Shown here: positions 1 through 11,606 of the stretch, one piece after another | Layout of the letters: the number at the start of each line of letters is the position of its first letter | Numbering within the stretch: the first letter of the stretch is position 1 | NCBI RefSeq assembly: GCF_910596095.1 | Contig: NC_056535.1 | Location: 2,141,001 to 2,205,000 of the forward strand | DNA length: 64,000 bases | Direction: 5' to 3' | Source of the DNA: Thunnus maccoyii | Taxonomy: Eukaryota > Chordata > Actinopteri > Scombriformes > Scombridae | Notes under the pieces: model-generated | The model's input: the letters and a program-made list of their open reading frames with translations, nothing else | Database searches by the model: none | What the model was told of the DNA's origin: nothing | Program-made: the position numbers and the translations under genes

Positions 1-362
1 GGCATTAAGATTATTTCTGCCTCAAAAGCAGTTTTACCTGCAACAAACATTTAAAGAGCTAAAACTGCAATTTGAAAAGACTTTATAAGACAGGTTTTGA
101 TCATTAAAGAAACAACGAACAGCCTCTCTTTTCAGCCCACAGCATCTCATGCCCGGTGCAGTACCACCCACTTCCCAGCTGACTGGCAAATGTGTTTGAG
201 AAGGCGTATGAGCTCCAGAGTGAGATCTAAACACAGAATATCAAATTAGACTTTCATTCTCTGTCTACCTCTACAGATCCTCTCGTAACACACAGACTGA
301 TTCTGACTTTGTGTCTGAACTGTGATGCTGGCGTGTTTTTTAATGTCTTGCATTCATGAGCC

Positions 363-400
363 TTTCAAGTGTTCTCTGCGAGTGCAGAGAACACTTGAAA
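363..400. repeat. Perfect 17-bp hairpin with 4-nt loop
   Basis: The arm tttcaagtgttctctgc at 363-379 is the exact reverse complement of 384-400, separated by GAGT. It is too short for a typical animal pre-miRNA. It may be the core of a small palindromic element. Confidence 0.8.
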
Positions 401-1735
401 CTGATGACCAAAATGTTTCTGTGATTCCCACCTTTCTTCCAATCCAAAATCAGGACCAGTTTCCTCTTTTGTTAGTGATGAATGAACTGATGAAAATATT
501 TGCACCTAAAAGCCAGCTTTGCTAAAGCTTCTCAGCTGAGCGAGTTCAGCATGGCTGCAAAATGATTAATTTAATTAAGTGGAATGGGAATGGGATGTTG
601 TGTTTAGATCACACAATGGATGTGTTTGTGTTTAAATAAAGTGGGGATGCAAAAAGTATGGATGAAAACTGATTTTTTGAATGAATAAATGAATAAATTA
701 TTGTTTTATTCCCGGTCGTTTAGATGCAGCACGCTTCCTCTCCACAGGAAATATCAAACAATACAGGAAATAAATTGAGTGGAATGCAGTAAAAAGAAAT
801 AGCACATGGTGGACAGAGCAAACAAATTAATTTGTGAACATGTATGTCATATTAGTTGTGAAGAAGCAATACAATGCCACGATGTTCCAGAAAAACAGAA
901 GAGTTAGAATGTTCAAAGACTGATATTAGCACACAAAAAAACACAGCCTCTTCATTTATTTCAGTGAGATCCTGCGTTGACATCCCTTGTCTCCAGCACC
1001 TGAGCTGTAAAAACCTTCCTCAGCATTATAAACTGCTGTGCAGCCTGCAAACTCATGGATGTATTACTTAAACTGGACTTCCTGGATCGTATTTCATCTT
1101 CTCATTTGTATCAACACACTCCCACCAACACAGCCCCTTGTGTTTTTTTATGCAGCACTATTTTCAGTCTGAACACCTGCTAATGTCAGCCCACTATCCC
1201 GAGGAATTATGTTCGTATAGGATGATTACGCACCTCACAATTTACATCCAGAGCCAATGTTCAGTGCCAATGCAAGAGTAGTGTTCCTTTTATTCAGCAA
1301 GGCTGAAAGTAAGGGTAGAAACACTGAGTTGGTGGTTGGGAATGTAGTAAGTCAGTCTTTCATGTGTTTGTCCTGTCACAGACCTACGATTATGTTTGCC
1401 CTTTTAAGAACTGTAACCACGATCTTTCCCAAACCTTAACCAAATGTTGCTTGCCTAATCCTAACCATAACTTAAACTGTTTTTTGCCATAACATTAACC
1501 ATTACATTGCTGCCATACACAGATATTGTAATAAGACTTGGTGTTGGACAAAAAAATTAAAAAACACTGTCAATGCAACCCCCTCATTCATTTCAATGAA
1601 TCACTGCTCAGCATGGATCGCCATCGATGCAAAAGAAGAAAAAATGCAATCTCATCCAGCAACTCACTGTATAACCAATCAAATACCTGCAATGGCTCAT
1701 TCCTGGCACATTACTTAACATTGCTTTCCTCGATG

Positions 1736-1761
1736 GAGACATCTCCCAATGGAGATGTCTC
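1736..1761. repeat. Perfect 11-bp hairpin with 4-nt loop
   Basis: The arm gagacatctcc at 1736-1746 pairs exactly with ggagatgtctc at 1751-1761 across a CAAT loop. No flanking gene or terminator context gives it a function. Confidence 0.7.
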
Positions 1762-2652
1762 ATGGTATTGTATACTGCTGTGCCTGTGTCATCTGATAAA
1801 CCTTCAGACTCATGAATGTAGAACTCTAACTGAATTCCTGGATCTGGAGGAATTGGTACGGCATTTGACAGAAATGCTTTTTAATGAGTTTTTTGTTGTT
1901 GTTGTTTGGGGTTTTAATTTTGAGACATTTGAATGGAAACCTGATGGTAACGCATGCACTATCAGTTTTGTTTCTGTGGTGATCACATTGCAGCAGGGAC
2001 TGTTGCTTTTTCACTACCACACTGACTGGACATATGTAAAGTTGAAATACTGTGGATGTTATTTGCTTTCAATTTCAGTCACAAAGGTATTACATGGCAT
2101 ATTGATATTTTTTAAAAGACTAGATTACAAGTGGGCGTAATCAATAAATATGCTAGTAAGCACAGTCAATTTATGTAGCATTCCTCACTTCATACATGCG
2201 GGATGGTGACGTTAAAGCCCCTTACTGCAGTGTCTCTCATCATGCATTCTCCAGAGTGGAGGACAACCTCATGGGGACAGTGAAGGATACAGTGTAACAT
2301 GATGACACCAAAATAACATGTTGACACAGACAGAAAATAACAAGACCTTTAGTGAGCACTGTAGGGGTGATCTCTGCTCTCACCAGTAGCCTTTGTGTGA
2401 AATATGGAGTAAACATGAGGATGATCTTTAGCTGAGTATTTGAAACATCGTGTGCTCCACTTCAGCTGTCTAAGCTGGATTTTTATATGAATGTCCATCC
2501 ACATACGTGCTACCACAACACAGCAGATACAAGAATCCACTATGTGTTCGACACATCAGTTAGTTAGTCAATGTGCATTCATCTGACTGCAGTGGATTGA
2601 CTTATTACTTGACTTAAAGGTTGACTTTACACTAAGTCAAGCTTTAAGTTTT

Positions 2653-2980
2653 AAAGTTCCCCTCCACTCAAATATGTGTTTTTCTTATTGTTCCTACAGT
2701 TGGATGTTTGGGCTTCATTGTACAGAATGATGTATGTACAGAGTTTGACACTAGAAGGCTGTTTTCACATTCATCTGTTGAAAGTGGAAATCTTTTCTCT
2801 GCTCTTTGAAAATCTGATTTTTAGGGATGGGCCTATTTGTGACATCACAACTAGTTTGGAAGCTAATCCTGGTCCAATATTCAACTTACACAAGTGTGAT
2901 GCTGAAACTTGAAGCCTCTAGTGCACAAATACTGTGAATGGACTTTACAGTGAAGTAGGAGACATTTTGTGTCTAGCAGT
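2653..2980 (-). repeat. Dispersed repeat family A, copy 1 (reverse)
   Basis: The reverse complement shares long blocks with 26140-26372 and 31032-31296. These include a start reading acacaaaatgtctcctactt, a central gatgaatgtgaaaacagcct, and an end near gagtggaggggaactt. This copy carries an extra middle segment of about 90 bases with atcacaactagtttgg-like sequence that copy 2 lacks. I see no coding capacity, so it is probably a non-autonomous element. I cannot name the family. Confidence 0.7.
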
Positions 2981-5429
2981 TCAACTTCTGAAATGAAATA
3001 TATTTGCATAATCATAGATTAGATTCTGTAAGCTATATATGAGAGAGAAGGCATATATGTGATTTTAAAAACCATATCAGACATACATTATATTTCTCAA
3101 TGCATGTCTGAAGGGGATCTTTAAGTTTGAGTCTGTACTGGAGCTTCTGTGAGCCTGTGTAATTTAGCCAGTTGGTACTATCAGTTGTCAGCAGTTCAAC
3201 CAGACAGACATTTCCCCTCTCACATGGGTTTATTTCAATAACTGTCCAGATGATCCAAATCAAAGATTAGACAAAAAGTCCAAAAACTGAAAACAGATTT
3301 GTGCCATAGCAGTTTTTTTCTTCTTTCTTCTTCCATGAATTGTCTCTCAGATTTATCTTTTGAGACCTTTGGAGTGGCCCAACCCTTATATTGGGAACCA
3401 CTGGACTAAACTAGCTAACTGTACAAAGTAGTTCAAACTAGCTGTAGCAGTAAAATGCTGCTTACACATTGATGTATCATTATTAATAATCTAATATTGA
3501 TATGCTTCACGGCCTTAATAGTTTTTGTTATAATAAATAAAATTTGCTGCCATTTCATATATGTTTCCCATTTTTGGCATGTCCCTGAAGCCAGGTGATG
3601 ACTCTTAAGACACTTTGTCTTATTGTTGGAAGTTGTCAAGGCTGTGCACAGCCTCCAAACCTACGCCCTTACAGTCACAGATCCACAGATATCTGTCTTA
3701 ATGGCTGCTGCCTGTTGATGGCAGAATCACAAGTCAGCCTGACATCTCAGTTTATATGATTTATAACCAGCACCTCCCCCACTGGCTGAGCTTTCTGTGG
3801 TGTGGTCTGTCGCCTTCAGCAGGTGCAGGAAGTGTATTCCATTTACTTTCTATTGTATTATTTCATGCTTCAGAAAGCACAGTTTCAGTAAATGCTAATG
3901 GCAATAATCAATCATTATGCAAACAAGTGCTTTTGATTAATTCTGAATTCCATGGTGGATAAGGATGCCATATTCACTAGTTGGATTATACACACACTGT
4001 TAAGCAACCAGTGAACAGATCCCATATATACTGTACATAAAGGTGATCAAACAACTTACATCACGATCATCAAACTCTACTGCTAGTAAGCAAGGAACAC
4101 CCTGCAGTTAGCTATGACAATATATTTTTAACAGACTTTTACTCTTTTTTTACTGATATTAATGGAATAGTTAGGTTTGGGACATACATATGTTTATTCT
4201 CTTTTATGCCAAGAGTTAGATGTGAATATTTATGCAGCCAGAGGGCAATTAATTTGGCTGAGCATACACCTTTAAAGCAGGGGGGGAAAGCTAGACTGAC
4301 TCTCTCCAAAGTTCAAGAATACACCTACCATGGTATCTCCTTTGTTTAATACAAAGTTTGTATTACAAACAGTTTGTGGATTTACAGGGACTTACATGCT
4401 GGAACACTTTCTTCAGCGGACAGCCACTAGGCGCACTGACTTCCTAGTCTTGGCAGGTTGCCTGGCAACCTCACAGTAATGTCAAGATTCCAGGAAGACA
4501 CTGTGATGCAATGGATGTATTGAGAAAGCTGGATATAGCTTGGTGAGTCAACCCTGCTGTCCCAGTCATCAACTTCGCTACAGCAACAAAAAAAAAATCC
4601 CCTGTGGCCAAAAAAGTATGTTCCCCATAGACCACCATTCTAAAAGAGACGTCTGTGAAACAGCATTCACCTGCAAACTAGGCCAATTATTACTCTCTGC
4701 AGATTTTTATATGTATAAAACTCTTCCAGAGTCTAGCAAAGCTATGTTTACGTGCATGACATCATTCCGATGGAAAGTTCATGGGCCAAGCAGAACAAAG
4801 CAGGCGGGGCCAGGAACACACAGCAATGTGCACATGCACACAACGAGGAAGCAAACCAGCGCACAGGAAAACTTTGATGTTTTTCTTCCCTCTAGTGGTC
4901 AAAAACTGATTGATGCTGCTTTAATGTTACCAGTGGTGAATTTATAGCTGCTACTTTAAGAGATTTGTTATGATACTTGATGTTGCAACCAGATGACAGG
5001 TTCTTTACTGGGAGACAACACTAGACTGCTTTCTCTTACTTTTCACCTGAGCTTAAGTTTTACAAATACATTTACAGTTGAGCTGTGGAAACTAACTTCA
5101 TTATTGATTCAACCTGACAGTTTATATCAGTGGAATCAATGCAGAGTTGCTTGGCTTAACTCAAATTGTAGATGCAATTATTATTGTCAGAATGACGCAC
5201 AGATACAAACATCGATTTTTCTCTTATTTCAGTAAGTGGCTGTCACAGTATGCTTTCGTGTCTTGGGTCTCTGTCATCTGCACTCTTACATTTTTCAAGA
5301 AACATGTTTCATGACCAAATCATCAACTTCCTCAAGAACAATCTGCCAGTGTCTAAGGAAACATCTTATAAATCAAGTTACTGCTGAAAGCAGTGTATTG
5401 TGGCGTGTCTGATTTTTGTTTGGGTGCTA
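2981..5429. other. Non-coding DNA with a hAT-like end near 3350-3415
   Basis: No exon is recognised. At about 3385-3407 the minus strand reads ccagtggttcccaat, which resembles the CAGTGGTTCCCAACC terminus common to many vertebrate hAT-derived repeats. Related ends occur near 6190 and 42010. The open frame 4540-4947 has no recognisable homology and contains an A-tract. Confidence 0.5.
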
Positions 5430-6165
5430 TAACCATAGTCTGTAGAAAAAAATAATGGACGAAGCCACCATGACATCACCCATTGATTTGTGAACTCCAA
5501 ATTTGAAGCCTTGAGTTCAGCATTTTGACCATCACCATCCTGTTTTTTTGGAGCCAGAAGTGACCATATTTGGACAAGAGGGTTGAGCTGACCCTAACAC
5601 TAGCATTAGCTGCTAGCTTGGTTAGCATGGTGCATTTACAGTCTATAATTAACTGTCATATTGCTGATGGTAATTTTGGCTAGCGAAAAAATAGGCTTAA
5701 AACAAAAAGTACAACCAAATCCTGAACAAGACTTTTTTAGGTGACCAAAATGTTACAATTAACTTTCATGAACTGAAAACACACTAAAATAGCAACAGCT
5801 ACACTAATCTGGGGTTACCTTATATAACATATATAACCAATGTTGTCACCGTGGTAGTGACTTGTCAATCAAAAGGTAACCACACCCTTAAATACACCCT
5901 GCTTTATCATCTATTTTACTCTAAATAGGACCATAATTTAAAAGAACATCATGCTGTATTGAAGATGACTTAAAACTAATGATTGAGACCATAAACACAT
6001 CAGGAAAATGTTTTCTGAGGTAATGTATCAAGTGAGAAATAGGGTAATTTTCTCATAGACTTCCGTACAATTGGACTTCTTTTTGCAACTAGTTGAGTTG
6101 CCCCCTGCTGGCCATTAGAAAGAATGCAGGTTTCAGTTACAACCGCATTGGCCTAATTTTTCAGA
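5430..6165 (+). repeat. Interspersed repeat of the kind common in fish genomes
   Basis: The left part (aatggacgaagccaccatga... and ttggagccagaagtgacca) and the right part (ctcatagacttccgtacaat, then gttgccccctgctggcc) match, as I recall, a non-coding repeat abundant in percomorph genomes. The centre (tagtgacttgtcaatcaaaa) belongs to the same consensus. There is no open reading frame. The recognition is from memory and its class is uncertain. Confidence 0.65.
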
Positions 6166-8809
6166 CCCAGAAATTCTTGTTTGGCTGTAACACAGTGGTT
6201 CTCAACCTCTTCTAAGAACTGGACCCTTTGGAGAGGTAGCTGCAGACCAGCATAATAGTTCAGGCTTTATGCATATAGCTGCAACCCAAAGCCTCTTTAC
6301 CTCTAACTTGCATGTGAGTACTGTGACTTTGTATTGGGCTCTGTCAAAACTCTGAGTGCACAGCAGAACTGTGGCAACACAGATCACTGAGTGTAGATAC
6401 TGGAGGACTGAAGCTGCTGATATCCTGCTTCCACTACATGACTGGTGTAGACAAGGTGTAGGCTCAGAGCTCATGGCTCATGCTGTTGTTGAATGGCTGT
6501 AATACCAACACAGACCACTAGGGCTCCGTGGGCCCCAAGTTCAGAAAAAATGTAAAGGTATCAGTGTGCTTCAACCAAAAAAGCTTGTCAAATGGTCAAA
6601 CTGTGTCTGAAAACCCCTCCCCCAATCCTTTCTGACATTGGAATTGGGGTTGTGTTTGACAATTTCTGTAAAGTTCTGAAACAAATGATCTGACAATACA
6701 CACCCACTACCACAGTGACTGGCTGGATGTGTGGGATGAACTTCTCTTTGCTGCTGTCTTTTTTCATTTTACACAACTACTACCGTCACTCTTTGTATTT
6801 ACAGCTGAGTGCGACATTACAGCTTTACTTTACCGGCGCAAAGCCAGTGTTAGGGCAAATGCAGTCTTTATGCAATTTTCTTCAGGCACTGGTCTATTTT
6901 TTTGCATCTGCGCCTAACAAACATGTTTGTGCCAAGGTGGGAGGAGAGGCACAGCTAAGGCTGTGTTTATGCTGATTAGGCAGCACAGTGCAATTTTGGT
7001 GCTCATTTTGGCATGAAATTGCTTTAGTGTTAAAACCTGCTCAGACCACCTCTTATCACAAATGCAGGGCAATTTTCAAGGCTTTAGTTGGCTGAGGCAC
7101 AAGCACACAGATCTCTCCAAAATCACAAAACACCTTTCAGTTATGTTACGTATGCCTCTTTTGGTTTGCTCACATTTTCTCATCTAGTGCAGATTGATAT
7201 GTGCTTCAAAATTATTTTTTTTTATATGAATGAGGAAGAGTCAGATCAATAATACCCACATGTCACTGAGTGTAATCAAACATCAGTACCAATATGCTGT
7301 TTAATTGAGCAGACCACGACAACTTTTCCATGTAGTTGATACCAGTAGTCATCACACAACAGCAGGAATGATGGTGTATTTCATCTAAAATCTACAATCT
7401 GAAAGAAGGTCTGTGCGCAGATTTTATGTACTAATGGCACAGCAGGGGTAACCTCGTTTAAATTTTCTGACTGGATTGCTAATTGATGATCTGTGTTCTA
7501 AACATCAAACTGGTCATTACGGTCTCAACCTCTAAATTTAGACCCTCTAATAAGTGTGCTGGTGGTCATTTTGGAAATTATTGCTCTGTTAATAAGATTT
7601 GAAGACTTATAGTGGCTCTGATGTCTGCCATGTGGGCATTGATTGACTGCCATAACTGACAGTTGGCTCACCTGCTGCTCTCCCTGGCTCTGGGACTCGC
7701 ACTGAGTCAGATTATTGTCACAATATTTCACAAAGTTTAATGTTACTTGATTATGATAACTGCCCTGTTAGCACAGTTTGGCTAAAGTATCTAGCATTAC
7801 CCATGTGTGCACCAAACAGTGTTCCCAGTAAACTAGCACTAGCTTGGGTCCGAGGTAGCGGGGTGTGTTTCCAGAGCATGACAGGTAACACCCGCACTCC
7901 TTATTTAGAAGATCTTGGCTCCAAACAGAAAAGATGCGACCGAAAGCAGCAACTCTGGGCTTTAAACTGGCTCCAATGAAAACCAACAGGAGACGTCACA
8001 CCTTACTACATCCATCTTTATATACAGTCTGTGATCCTTACTGATGTTCATCCCCATCCCACCCACCTGCTGATTCTGTATTCCTCCTACTAATAATATA
8101 TTCAGCCTTTTTTCCATCTTACAGTTTGCACCAATGCCTGTGGTCATCAAAAGTGCAAAAATGTGCTTATCATACTCATACTCATACTTATCATACATGT
8201 GTGTTCATACCTGAGGATTGTGCTTGCATTTGCACTCTATTTCAGGAAAATAGAGTTCTGTGACTGCCTGCAAGGAAAGATTGTCCAATAATGTGTACCA
8301 TTATCGTCATACAGTATTTGGATGCTTTTCACATCTTGCCCTTTCCTAAGATGGACGATTTTTTACCTCGCTGTTTAGAACAGCTATAAACACTTAACAC
8401 GTGCCCATAAAGGCCTGCAGTACTGATACAGTACTGCAGACTCCCAGTCGAGAAACAGTGCTATAAAGAAGTCACAGAGCGTATCTTTGAAATGGAATGG
8501 TTTCCAGTATTTTGCAACCAAACCAACACATTGGTCTAATATACATTAAGTTGTCTGAGGCCACAGTTAAAGCTTCTTCACTTCATAAAGAGCACAGAGA
8601 AGGAGATGTGCTGTATTAAGACACATTACTCCCAGATAGAGGATGTCATTCAGTTGCACTGGTGAGTGGTGTAGAGGAGCTATACCTGTGCAATAGATTG
8701 TTCTAAGAAGAGCTGGGCTTGAGACTAGCAGGAGGAGGGCAATTCCCCAGAGACAATACACACATATGCAACCGCTACTACAATGGGTGGGAACAACATG
8801 AATACACAT

Positions 8810-8810
<1 letters not shown>
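6166..8810. other. Non-coding DNA, cadps intron 1
   Basis: A hAT-type end (acagtggttctcaacctctt) lies at about 6191-6210. A perfect inverted repeat lies at 8415-8439 (ctgcagtactg/cagtactgcag with a 3-nt spacer). The short open frames in all six phases show no family signature. No exon was found. Confidence 0.5.
8415..8439. repeat. Perfect 11-bp inverted repeat
   Basis: ctgcagtactg and cagtactgcag are separated by ATA. The only support is the self-complementarity. The sequence resembles the acagtactgt core of the Tc1-type terminus at 11080, so it may be a relic of such an end. Confidence 0.6.
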
Positions 8811-8875
<65 letters not shown>

Positions 8876-8899
8876 TCTCTCTCTCCCTCTCTCTCTCTC
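8811..8899. repeat. (CT)n microsatellite
   Basis: This is nearly pure CT dinucleotide over about 89 bases, with one CA interruption near 8870 and a CCC interruption near 8886. It creates artificial Ser-Leu and Arg-Glu open frames on the two strands that should not be annotated as genes. Confidence 0.97.
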
Positions 8900-9444
8900 G
8901 TCATCCTTCCTTTAGCTTCTCCTTTTGTTGTCAACCCTGTCTGTCTTTAGTTTGAATGAATACACGTCTTTGTTTCTGAAGCCTATTTAACCCTTTCTAG
9001 CACAGTTTAAATTTGTCATTATCATTCCAGGATGTTGGGTGGAAGGAGAAAATATTTGAAATTAAAAGAGATACAAGTCGACATTTGCTCTCGAGGAGTT
9101 ACGGCCATGCCTCTGGGAGATGCTTTATGTGTAAACTATCATCTCACTGCACTTCCTCCACCACAGTCGATACCTTTTCCAATAAAGTATTAAAGGTTTG
9201 AGCTGTACGCCACAAATATGTGGAAAAAACATTCATTTCAGGCTATAATGTAGATTAAATTGAGCTATTTCTTTTTTACATAACTGAATATTCGACCAAC
9301 AGGGATGCAGCAACATGGTGCGACAGTGGAAGCAACAGTTGGTGTCATGTATCTATGAGATGCCTTCTAGGAATGAAAGATGCATTTGAATCACAGCTAT
9401 GAAGTTACGTCTGGGCTTTTTCTCCTTTACCACTCTGCCCTTAC
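8900..9444. other. Proximal part of cadps intron 1
   Basis: This is non-coding sequence between the CT microsatellite and the splice donor of the cadps first exon. The donor on the minus strand reads AAG|GTAAGG, with the GT at 9444-9443. No conserved element is recognised by eye. Confidence 0.6.
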
Positions 9445-9795
9445 CTTCTGCTGCCTCCTGGCCATATCAGTAGGTTGCTTTGCGTTGAACGGATAGGCGA
9501 TGCAGCGCATCACAAACACATACAGCTGGAGTCTCTTTTTCCTCTCCTCCTCCTCCCTCTGCATCTTCTCCAGGTCTTCTTTCTCCTTGTCGCTGCCCAC
9601 CGACGGGCTGGGGCTGGAGGGTCGGCCACCGCCGGTACCGCGGCCCCGGGGCTGGAGCCCTCCGCCACCGTGGCCGTCGGCCCCTCGGCCCGGTGACAGC
9701 CGGGCTCCTCCGGTGATCTTCGGGGCCGCCACCTCTTTGCGCTCTACCTCCAGTATCTCATCCCCTTCCTCCTCGCTGGAAGACGGATCCAACAT
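9445..9795 (-). CDS. cadps2: CADPS/CAPS family, first coding exon (calcium-dependent secretion activator)
   Basis: CAPS proteins bind PI(4,5)P2 and prime dense-core vesicles for Ca2+-triggered exocytosis in neuroendocrine and neuronal cells. This exon encodes the 117-residue N-terminus. It starts [14 protein letters not shown], runs through a Gly/Pro/Ser-rich segment and a charged [17 protein letters not shown] helix, and ends [18 protein letters not shown] and MARRQQK, which is the family signature just before the first human exon junction. ATG at 9795-9793 has A at -3. The frame stays open upstream to 9999, but family members start at MLDPSSSEE. The exon ends in phase 0 at a GTAAGG donor. 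The C2, PH and MUN domains lie outside the window. The VFVMRC and [12 protein letters not shown] segments look more like CADPS (CAPS1) than mammalian CADPS2. Linkage to nampt (both on human 7q) points to cadps2. The family is secure; the paralog is not. Confidence 0.88.
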
Positions 9796-10260
9796 GCTGC
9801 TGGGGCTTGGATGGAGACTATACCTGCTGGGAAGGTAAAACTGTAAAAGTAGAAAAAAAAGATGCCGATCAGCTTCAGTGTCAGCCACAGAAGGAAATAT
9901 CCACTGTGGAGAAGCCGCTGTGGAGACGCAAAATGTGACTGATGAGCGCCTCAGACTGTTGCTTCTCAAGAAAAAAAAAACTGCCGTCAGACGAGTCAAT
10001 CTCAGCAGGAAAAATGAAAGTGTTGTAGAGTCGAGTTGCTTGCGTGATTTCCGATGTTACAACTCTGCCAGTCAGTAGCACATAGGAGGGATTTATCATA
10101 AGAGCAGATATACAGGGGGAGGGGTCGCAAAGAGAGAAAACAGGAGGAAACGTTGATGTGTTGGTGCTCTGATGCCTGGAGGCTGGGGAGGAAGAGGCAC
10201 GGCTCGGAGCTGACCGCGGTGCTGAAACTCGATCCCCGGCTGCTCTGGGATCAGTTTGAT
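9796..10260 (-). promoter_or_regulatory. GC-rich 5' leader and promoter region of cadps
   Basis: The sequence around and above the first exon is far richer in G+C and CpG than the flanks (for example the CCGCGGCCCCGGGG stretch inside the exon near 9640 and gctgaccgcggtgctg near 10210). This fits a CpG-island promoter. No clear TATA box is seen on the minus strand. The transcription start cannot be placed from sequence alone. The extent given is approximate. Confidence 0.55.
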
Positions 10261-11079
10261 CAAGCTGTGAGCACAATAGATAAGCGACCACTTGATGATA
10301 TCCAGCTGAGTCAAAAGAGGACAGGTTTAGACAGCACCAGACCGGATTCAAAGTGGGTTGGCTTTCACAATAAAAGCGTCGCAGCTGGTTCGTAACAAAC
10401 AAATAATTAAATTAATGATGAATATAAATTGTTAATTTAATGAATAAACTTCATATATACGTCTGGGATGTTGAGATAACCTATACACAGAAAATTAAAC
10501 CAACAACAACAATAACAAACATAATGTAAAGAAAAATACTCCCAAAAACAGCTGTGAAGTTTTGACAGGCTTCACCTGGGCCGGGTCCCAAATCAAGCCA
10601 TAACATCAAAAACATCAGCAGTGTACACCTGAAAATATTTATAAGTTTTACGACATAAAAAACAAGATATCAGTTATTAATAGTGGGATGCCAAACATTT
10701 GGCCCATCCAATTACAAAACACCATATATCCATACATCCAAAATATAACAAGACCTCTTCAAGTAACAAAACCAAAAGAGATATATCAGTTGAACAATTG
10801 TCCATTTTGACGACCCTCTCTGAACCGACTATTAGTCCTCTACCTGCAGGAGCTTGGTGGGCAGAGTTGGGTCATCGGGAAGATTCAGCTCACTTGGACT
10901 GCCCATTTCCATATAAGCTGGAGGTAGTCAGTCATTGGGCCTCTCCCCTCTGACTTCCACCATGTTGGTTTTTGGTTGTGTTAAGTTTCATTTATCTTTG
11001 TTATATAAAATTCATTTTAATTACAACTCAAGTGTGGTCTCCCATCCTTTGTCCAGCCTTGAGTCAGGTTGTGACAATA
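10261..11079. other. Intergenic, no feature recognised
   Basis: AT-rich sequence in the gap between the divergent cadps and nampt promoters. No coding signature, RNA gene or clear repeat end is seen. Confidence 0.5.
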
Positions 11080-11606
11080 TACAGTACTGTACGAAAGTTT
11101 TAGGCCCCCTAGATGTTTAGATTCTTATCCATTATGCAGTACCATCAAGGAGGTGTTTGATTGGTCCCAAATTTGTTCATGACATGACAATGACCCCAAG
11201 CATACAGCTAGAGTCATAAAGAACTATTTTCAACAACAAGAAGAATGATGAGTCCTGCAACAGATGGTATGGTATGGCCACAGAGTCCTGATCTCAACAT
11301 CATGGAGTCAATCTGGGATTACATGAAGAAGCACCTGAGATGGCCTAAATAATAAATCCAAAGAAGAACATTCTTTCTCCAGGATGATTACAACAACCTA
11401 CCTGCAAGTTACCATGAAAAACTGTGTTCAAGTGAACTGAGGAGAACTGCTGCTGTTTTAAAGGCAAAGCTGCTCACAGCAAATATTGATTTCAATTAGG
11501 TTTCTGCTGTTTACTCAACTTTGTAAGAAGTTAATTGATAAATTAAAACAGTTTATAGCAATATTTTCGTAAGCATTCTCACTTAACTTTTGCACAGTAC
11601 TGTACA
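11080..11606 (+). mobile_element. Internally deleted Tc1/mariner-type element
   Basis: The left end reads acagtactgtacgaaagttt from 11081. The right end, aacttttgcacagtactgta (about 11586-11605), is its imperfect inverted complement. Between them the plus strand keeps recognisable Tc1 transposase pieces in broken frames: a DNDPKHTA-like motif near 11190 and a SPDLNIMESIWDY-like motif near 11285-11320. These correspond to the second Asp and the Glu of the DDE catalytic triad. The N-terminal DNA-binding region and first Asp are missing, so it cannot be autonomous. It lies between the two divergent promoters. Confidence 0.85.

Larger units (their letters stand above)
1..2652. other. Non-coding DNA in cadps intron 1
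   Basis: This stretch is AT-rich with no recognisable coding exon. It lies 3' of the cadps first exon on that gene's strand, so it is inferred to be part of its first intron. The longest open frame, 1538-2140 plus (200 codons), has low-complexity composition and no family I recognise, so it is treated as chance. Two perfect short hairpins (363-400 and 1736-1761) are listed separately. Confidence 0.6.

Noticed and set aside
1538..2140. A 200-codon plus-strand open frame
   Set aside because: No recognised family, irregular composition, no splice or promoter context, and AT-rich setting. Best explained as chance in an intron.
8719..8955. Ser-Leu and Arg-Glu repeat proteins on both strands
   Set aside because: They are translations of the (CT)n microsatellite.
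9796..9999. Upstream in-frame ATG extending the cadps protein by 68 residues
   Set aside because: Known CAPS proteins begin MLDPSSSEE, the upstream peptide is unlike any family member, and the ATG at 9795 has a good context.
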